From contig JAICTB010000064.1 in assembly GCA_025936595.1 (NCBI GenBank), forward strand, positions 1-10,786: a DNA stretch of 10,786 bases. Reading direction: 5' to 3'. The stretch is from Thermoleophilia bacterium. Its GTDB lineage: Bacteria > Actinomycetota > Thermoleophilia > Gaiellales > Gaiellaceae. How positions within the stretch are numbered: the stretch's first letter is position 1; each line of letters opens with the position of its first letter. This document shows positions 7,601 to 10,786 of the stretch, piece after piece. The notes beneath the pieces were generated by a model. The model saw only the letters and a program-made list of their open reading frames with translations. It was not told the DNA's origin and ran no database searches. The position numbers and the translations under genes are program-made.

Positions 7601-8492
7601 CGCTCTCGAGGAAGCACACCTCGTGCTCTGCCGCGGCCTCCTGCACCGCTTCGACGACCTCGGCGACGGCCGACGCGGCGGCGGCTGCCCCCTCGCTCGC
7701 GACCAGCGCGTCCGTTCCGGCGAGTCGGATGAATGCGACGGCAGCGAGCCGGTGCTCAGGCTCCGCTACGCCGGAGGTGAGGTGCGCGCGCACGAGCCGC
7801 GGGACGCAGTCGACGAGCAGCAGGTCGTCCGCCGCAGGCAGAGGGCGCTCGTCGACGCTCGCAACCGGCGCCGACGCGAGCAGGAATCCGCCGTCCCGCG
7901 GCTCGCCGAGCACGTCCGGCGGCAGCAGGCCGGCCGTGGCGGTGCTGACGGCGATCTCGCCCGCTTCGGCCGCGGCCTCCATGCGTACCGTTGCCGTGGC
8001 GGCAGGCCCGGTCACGATCAGCTCGCGATGATCGACGCCGGTGAGCACGAACAGGAACGCGCCCGAGTGGATGCCGACGTGCATCTTCAGCGTCACGGTG
8101 CCGGCCGTTGTCCTCGGCCGGCTGATCCCGCGCAGTGTCTTCCGCATCTCGTGTGCGGCGCGCGCACCGCGGGCGGCGTGCTCCTCGCCGTCGAAGAAGA
8201 GGAGGAGCGCGTCGCCGCCGAATTTGAGCAGCCCGCCGCCGTAGGCGTAGGCGACGTCGAGCAGCGCGCCGAACGTCGCGTTCATCACCTCCGTGACCTG
8301 CTCGGCGCCCGCCTTTCCCTCGGGTGCGAGCTTCTCCGACATCGCGGTGAACCCGGAGATGTCGACGAACGCCATCGTGCCCGGCAGCTCCCGCCACTCG
8401 GCGTCGGGAGACTCCCTCAGCCACTCGACGGTGAGCCGCGGGATGTACGGCGTGAGGGCGCCGCCTGACGCGACGGCAGTGTCGAGCTCCAT
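4689..8492 (-). CDS. Tandem class III nucleotide cyclase domains - AAA/STAND ATPase - TPR signalling protein
   Basis: A 1267-residue cytoplasmic protein with the domain order of soluble adenylyl cyclase (ADCY10-like). Cyclase domain 1 spans about residues 38-190: FVDISGF (42-48) and FGGDALL (91-97) supply both metal aspartates, D44 and D94. Cyclase domain 2 spans about 250-395: FIRLAG (254-259) has Arg where the first Asp belongs, and YTILGGTAALAAR (361-373) has Ala369 where the catalytic Asn belongs but keeps R373. Thr362, at the adenine-selecting position, is typical of class IIIb. The ATPase follows, with Walker A GDAGVGKS (465-472) and Walker B LVLLEDVHWID (589-599), then a likely winged-helix region including RFRHALIRDAAYEGLPFRRR (774-793). 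From about 835 to the end it is alpha-helical with TPR-like repeats (for example 1035-1065 and 1075-1105). No membrane segment or C-terminal LuxR helix-turn-helix is seen. The ATG at 8492 precedes the conserved TPYIPRL lead-in and has GAGGGG 12 nt upstream. Cyclase activity is uncertain. Confidence 0.93.
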   Translation of the reverse strand: MELDTAVASGGALTPYIPRLTVEWLRESPDAEWRELPGTMAFVDISGFTAMSEKLAPEGKAGAEQVTEVMNATFGALLDVAYAYGGGLLKFGGDALLLFFDGEEHAARGARAAHEMRKTLRGISRPRTTAGTVTLKMHVGIHSGAFLFVLTGVDHRELIVTGPAATATVRMEAAAEAGEIAVSTATAGLLPPDVLGEPRDGGFLLASAPVASVDERPLPAADDLLLVDCVPRLVRAHLTSGVAEPEHRLAAVAFIRLAGTDALVASEGAAAAASAVAEVVEAVQEAAAEHEVCFLESDIDQDGARVVLVAGAPQLSENDVERLLRTVRAAIDLETELPLSIGVSRGRVFAGEVGAPFRRTYTILGGTAALAARLMAKAAPRQILVPGELLEASATLFGGEPVEPLRLKGLAEPVHAVSLGAIEGVRDAVATAAGPLLGRERELAVMGAALAPVRLGFGTMLELVGDAGVGKSRLLDEFKTAAAADLVRVGARCDEYESSTPYFVFRNLLRPLVPNALEGTAEENAAAIRALVVRAAPELAPWLPLVGLVLDVDVGSTPEVDELGPAFRRARLHGVLEELLKALLPTPTLVLLEDVHWIDEASSELLRHLGATNAARPWAICCTRRPGEEGFVAAGGVPAIAAMTILLEPLHDEAAAELVRLAAGDELDDAAVAAIVTRAAGNPLFLQELVTSAGDGAAEELPDTVGAVVGTRIDRLSPDDRALLRWASVLGVLFDGDVIADVLEGDPAAAAGSEAWERLTEFIERDPYVAGGFRFRHALIRDAAYEGLPFRRRRELHARVGEVFETRHVDAPEEIAELLSLHFSLAGDAPRTWRYSLLAGERAREKFANVEAAAFYRRAIEAASSLTLGDAEQAAAWEALADVCAPAGRLKEAQAALARARGFSPAAAQARLMLKEGLLREEQGSYADALRWYTRGEQAAEAIPDADERARREVELTRARAQARFRQGRYDQALAHATEVIERAMGLHALRDLAHAYYLSHTIHTLRGDERRQAFRGLALPIFEEIGDLVGQASVLNNLGIESYYEGRWDEARDLYERSRALRERIGDAINVATTTNNIGEIESDQGRFDDAERSFRETLAIVEPAGQRLLTAVARGNLGRVAARQRRFAEAEELLSGARSELDEIGAAPFAVELEARLAELGELRGDEPEQVLRAADAAIGDLEDAGAPAALRVLLERVRGNALARADRAAEARETLEQALEVAERASADYEIALTLRALTRLDGTESRRATEIFARLGVEAAALP

Positions 8493-8504
8493 CCGTGGAT
8501 TCTG

Positions 8505-8510
8505 CCCCTC
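8505..8510 (-). promoter_or_regulatory. Probable ribosome binding site of the cyclase-like gene
   Basis: On the minus strand GAGGGG lies 12 nt before the ATG at 8492. The spacing is slightly long, but it is the only purine-rich match near the start. It directly adjoins the -35 box proposed for the divergent gene on the other strand. Confidence 0.45.
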
Positions 8511-8539
8511 TTGACTTCGCCTGGGAAGAGTCCCATGCT
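8511..8539 (+). promoter_or_regulatory. Candidate sigma-70-type promoter for the beta-helix gene
   Basis: TTGACT at 8511-8516 matches five of six bases of the -35 consensus. After a 17-base spacer, CATGCT at 8534-8539 is a weak -10 (three of six, with A2, T3 and T6 matched). Transcription would begin near 8546, giving a leader of about 36 nt to the GTG at 8582 and leaving the ATG at 8555 almost without a leader. For the opposite direction I found only a lone CTGACA (minus strand, 8561-8556) without a convincing -10. Confidence 0.4.
8522..8535. promoter_or_regulatory. Short inverted repeat between -35 and -10 (possible operator)
   Basis: TGGGA (8522-8526), AGAG (8527-8530), TCCCA (8531-8535) form a perfect 5-bp inverted repeat with a 4-base centre. 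It fills most of the promoter spacer and just touches the -10 box. The position suits a regulator binding site, but a repeat this short can arise by chance in GC-rich DNA. Confidence 0.25.
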
Positions 8540-8563
8540 TGATTCGGGTCGAGGATGTCAGGT

Positions 8564-8572
8564 AGGGAGAGG
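8564..8572 (+). promoter_or_regulatory. Ribosome binding site for the beta-helix gene (preferred start)
   Basis: AGGGAGAGG ends 9 nt before the GTG at 8582, a good spacing. A second purine-rich site, GGGGAGG at 8605-8611, sits 6 nt before an in-frame ATG at 8618. That ATG would give a signal peptide with no positive charge at its N-terminus, so the upstream GTG is favoured, though not decisively. Confidence 0.45.
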
Positions 8573-8581
8573 GTGAGGGCT

Positions 8582-10786
8582 GTGGCGAGACTCCCGGTTG
8601 TGTCGGGGAGGATGCGGATGGTGATCGTGGCGCTGGTCGCCGCGGCTGCGTGCGCGTTCGCGGTGCCGGCGTTCGCCGCCTCGCCCGTCTTCGTCGTCAA
8701 TACGACAACCGACGACCCCAGCGGCACCTGTGACGCCACCACCTGCACGCTCCGGGGGGCGATCACGGCCGCGAACGCGGCCGGCGGCGGCTCGATCCAG
8801 TTCGACCTCGGGGCAGCGCCGTCGACGATCCTCCTCAGCTCCGCGCTCCCGCTGATCACGACGCCGGTCTCGATCGACGGCTACACGCAGGCCGGATCGA
8901 GCGCGAACAGCAACGATCTCGCGGGCGGCGACAACGCCGTGGTGCTCGTCAAGCTCGCTCCAACCGGGAACTTCTTCGGCAACGGGCTGAGATTCGGGAC
9001 GGGTGCCGACGGCTCGTCCGTGCACGGGCTGGCCCTCACCGGCTTCGACCGTGCGATCAGCGTCGAAGGCGCGAACAGCGTCACGATAGCCGGCAACTTC
9101 ATCGGGACGGCGGACGGCACCACGCTCCTGAGTTTTGCGAATCGGAGCGGCGTCTACGTCGCGGGCGGCGCCGGGAGCACGATTGGCGGGCCGAATCCGG
9201 CCGATCGCAACCTGATCTCGAACAACGGTGGGCCTGTGCTCCTGACCGGGATCGACCTGGACGGCGCGTCCGGCGCCCTGGTGCAGGGCAATTACATCGG
9301 GACCGACAAGACGGGCACGGCCGCCCTGCCGAACGACGACGGGGTGGCGATCTTCGGCGGCTCGAGCAACAACATCGTCAGCGGGAACGTGATCTCGGGG
9401 AATGTCGCCTCCGGTGTCAACATCTCGGACGCCGGGACGGCCGGGAACAAAGTCGTCCTGAACCTGATCGGCATCACCGCCGACGGGTCGACGCCGCTCG
9501 CGAACGGCACCGGCGTCATCGTCCAGCCCGGCGGCCCCGACAACGCGATCGGGGGTCCGCTCGGCGGGAACACGATCTCCGGCAACTCCGGCGACGGCAT
9601 CGACGCCGGCGGGAGCGGTGGCTCGACGCTGATCCAGGGCAACACCGTCACCGGGAACAAAAACAACGGCATCTTCGTCGGCGGCGATTTCGGCGACGCG
9701 CCGGGAATCGCGATCTCCGGCAACCGCGTCGCCGGGAACGGCACCGGCCCGAACAACGGGATCGGCATCTACGTCAGCAACATCCTCGGGCCGGCGACGA
9801 TCACCGGGAACGTCGCCGGGCTCGACGCGAGCGGCACGGCCGCCGAGGCCAACACGGGCGACGGCATTCGTGTCGAGGGCTCGACCGGCGTCGTCGTCGG
9901 CGGCACGAGCCCAGCCGACCGCAATGTCGCGGCGGGGAACGTCGGCCACGGCATCCACCTGTTCGCGGGCAGCACCGGCGACACCGTCGAGGGCAACTAC
10001 GCCGGGGTGAACGTGAACGGAACTGCCGCCGTCCCGAACGGTGTCGACGGAATCGCGGTGGACACATCGTCGAACAACACGATCGGCGCGCCGGGCGCGG
10101 GAAACCTCGCCTCGGGCAACACCAATCAGGGCATCTCGGTCTTCACGTTCAACTCGGACGCTCCGGCGGACGAAAACATCGTCCAGGGGAACAGCGTCGG
10201 CCTGAACGCGGCGGGGACAGCGCCGATCCCGAACGGCAACGAAGGGATCAGGCTCTTTGGGGCGAGCAGCACGACCGTGGGCGGCACCGGCGCGGGCCAG
10301 GGGAACATCGTCCAGGGCAACACCGCGGCAGGGGTCGCCGTCTACCACGGTAACGGCAGCGCCATCGACAACTCGATCCGCGGCAACCAGATCGACGGCA
10401 ACGGCGGTCTCGGCATCGATCTCGATCCGATCGGCGTCACCGCGAACGACGCGGGTGACGACGACTCGGGCGCGAACGACCTCCAGAACTTCCCGGTGCT
10501 GAAGGGCGCGACGATCGCCAACGGCTCCACACGCATCATCGGGGCGCTGTCGAGCTCGCCCGGCACCTACACGCTCGACTTCTACGCGAGCCCGGCCTGT
10601 GACGGGAGCGGGAACGGGGAGGGCGCCGTCTGGATCGGCGCCACTTCGATAACTCTCGGTGGCACGAGCGCGGATATCGACGCCTCGGTCAGCGGTCCGG
10701 CCGGCCCCGAGAACGCGATCACCGCGACCGCGACCGACGCGAACGGCGACACGTCCGAGTTCTCGTCGTGCGTGTCCGCCACCGCC
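8582..10786 (+). CDS. Secreted CSLREAI-type right-handed beta-helix repeat protein, 3' end outside window
   Basis: The frame stays open for 735 codons to the last base with no stop, so the gene is partial. The N-terminus is a signal peptide: Arg residues at 3, 10 and 12, a hydrophobic core at about 14-28, and an AFA/A cleavage site after A32. The mature protein begins with a CSLREAI-like element, CTLRGAITAAN (55-65), with C50 and C55 probably disulfide-bonded. Residues about 170-610 are Gly/Asn-rich parallel beta-helix coils with recurring GN-x-IG-x(3-5)-GT-x(2-4)-PN and ISGN/IQGN turns. GIDLDPIGVTANDAGD starts at 611, and a beta-sandwich-like segment with C673 and C730 (TYTLDFYASPACDGSG, later TATATDANGD) follows from about 662, as is common at the end of such units. 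Such proteins are exported surface or adhesin-like factors, some binding or cleaving polysaccharide; no catalytic residues are evident here. GTG 8582 is the chosen start; ATG 8555, 8612 and 8618 are in-frame alternatives. Confidence 0.88.
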   Translation, partial: MARLPVVSGRMRMVIVALVAAAACAFAVPAFAASPVFVVNTTTDDPSGTCDATTCTLRGAITAANAAGGGSIQFDLGAAPSTILLSSALPLITTPVSIDGYTQAGSSANSNDLAGGDNAVVLVKLAPTGNFFGNGLRFGTGADGSSVHGLALTGFDRAISVEGANSVTIAGNFIGTADGTTLLSFANRSGVYVAGGAGSTIGGPNPADRNLISNNGGPVLLTGIDLDGASGALVQGNYIGTDKTGTAALPNDDGVAIFGGSSNNIVSGNVISGNVASGVNISDAGTAGNKVVLNLIGITADGSTPLANGTGVIVQPGGPDNAIGGPLGGNTISGNSGDGIDAGGSGGSTLIQGNTVTGNKNNGIFVGGDFGDAPGIAISGNRVAGNGTGPNNGIGIYVSNILGPATITGNVAGLDASGTAAEANTGDGIRVEGSTGVVVGGTSPADRNVAAGNVGHGIHLFAGSTGDTVEGNYAGVNVNGTAAVPNGVDGIAVDTSSNNTIGAPGAGNLASGNTNQGISVFTFNSDAPADENIVQGNSVGLNAAGTAPIPNGNEGIRLFGASSTTVGGTGAGQGNIVQGNTAAGVAVYHGNGSAIDNSIRGNQIDGNGGLGIDLDPIGVTANDAGDDDSGANDLQNFPVLKGATIANGSTRIIGALSSSPGTYTLDFYASPACDGSGNGEGAVWIGATSITLGGTSADIDASVSGPAGPENAITATATDANGDTSEFSSCVSATA
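9092..10411 (+). repeat. Degenerate protein-level beta-helix repeats inside the exported protein gene
   Basis: About six diverged copies of one unit occur, each starting with GN followed by a glycine-containing turn. They start at residues 171 (GNFIGTADGT), 236 (GNYIGTDKTGTAALPN), near 294 (LIGITADGSTPLAN), 409 (GNVAGLDASGTAAEAN), 471 (GNYAGVNVNGTAAVPN) and 536 (GNSVGLNAAGTAPIPN). Each is followed by a GI/GV strand, a GG turn and a GN turn. Spacing is about 60-65 residues where copies are adjacent, with one gap of about 115 between 294 and 409. The repeats are conserved at protein but not DNA level, so they are old duplications kept by structure. Confidence 0.7.

Noticed and set aside
6705..8468. 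A 587-codon plus-strand open frame opposite the cyclase and ATPase domains
   Set aside because: Same shadow effect; the translation is Arg/Glu/Asp-rich with no recognisable family, while the minus-strand product has clear Walker and cyclase motifs.
8558..10348. A 596-codon minus-strand open frame opposite the beta-helix gene
   Set aside because: Its product is an Asp/Val/Arg/Ala-rich pseudo-repeat that mirrors the Gly/Asn repeats of the plus-strand protein. The plus strand has a signal peptide, CSLREAI element and ribosome binding site.
9092..10411. Possible tandem DNA repeat array or CRISPR-like array
   Set aside because: The similarity is at protein level only, with irregular spacing and diverged DNA. 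It is the beta-helix coil periodicity within one reading frame.

Overview
The window is very GC-rich, with strongly G/C-biased third codon positions and long open frames antisense to real genes. Together with the gene families present, this suggests a high-GC actinobacterium. A Thermoleophilia/Gaiellales-type lineage is my best guess, from overall feel only; there is no marker gene to prove it. Coding density is close to complete: no gene-free stretch exceeds about 90 bases, and I see no tRNA, rRNA, insertion sequence, CRISPR array or attachment site.

Layout. (1) Positions 1-1785, plus strand: a polytopic membrane protein with a large extracytoplasmic C-terminal part, probably cut at its 5' end by the window edge. 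(2) Positions 4640-1751, minus strand: a tightly overlapping three-gene operon of two RfbE/CDP-paratose-2-epimerase-like SDR enzymes followed by a family 2 glycosyltransferase of the polyprenyl-phosphate-sugar-synthase type. Its last gene overlaps the 3' end of the membrane-protein gene by 35 bp in convergent orientation. (3) Positions 8492-4689, minus strand, 48 bp upstream of that operon: a 1267-residue signalling protein with two class III nucleotide cyclase domains, an AAA/STAND-type ATPase and TPR-like repeats. This is the layout of mammalian soluble adenylyl cyclase. The second cyclase domain has lost key catalytic residues. (4) Positions 8582-10786, plus strand, divergent from the cyclase gene: an exported CSLREAI-type right-handed beta-helix protein, still open at the window end. 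The 89-bp divergent spacer holds a plausible sigma-70-type promoter with a small inverted repeat between its -35 and -10 boxes.

How the genes may work together (inference). The SDR pair and the glycosyltransferase look like a module that makes a modified nucleotide sugar and transfers sugar to a lipid carrier for a surface glycan. The membrane protein may belong to the same envelope process. The cyclase-like ATPase is a large sensor or signal-transduction protein, and the beta-helix protein is a cell-surface or secreted product. Nothing in the sequence directly ties the signalling protein to the sugar genes beyond strand and spacing.
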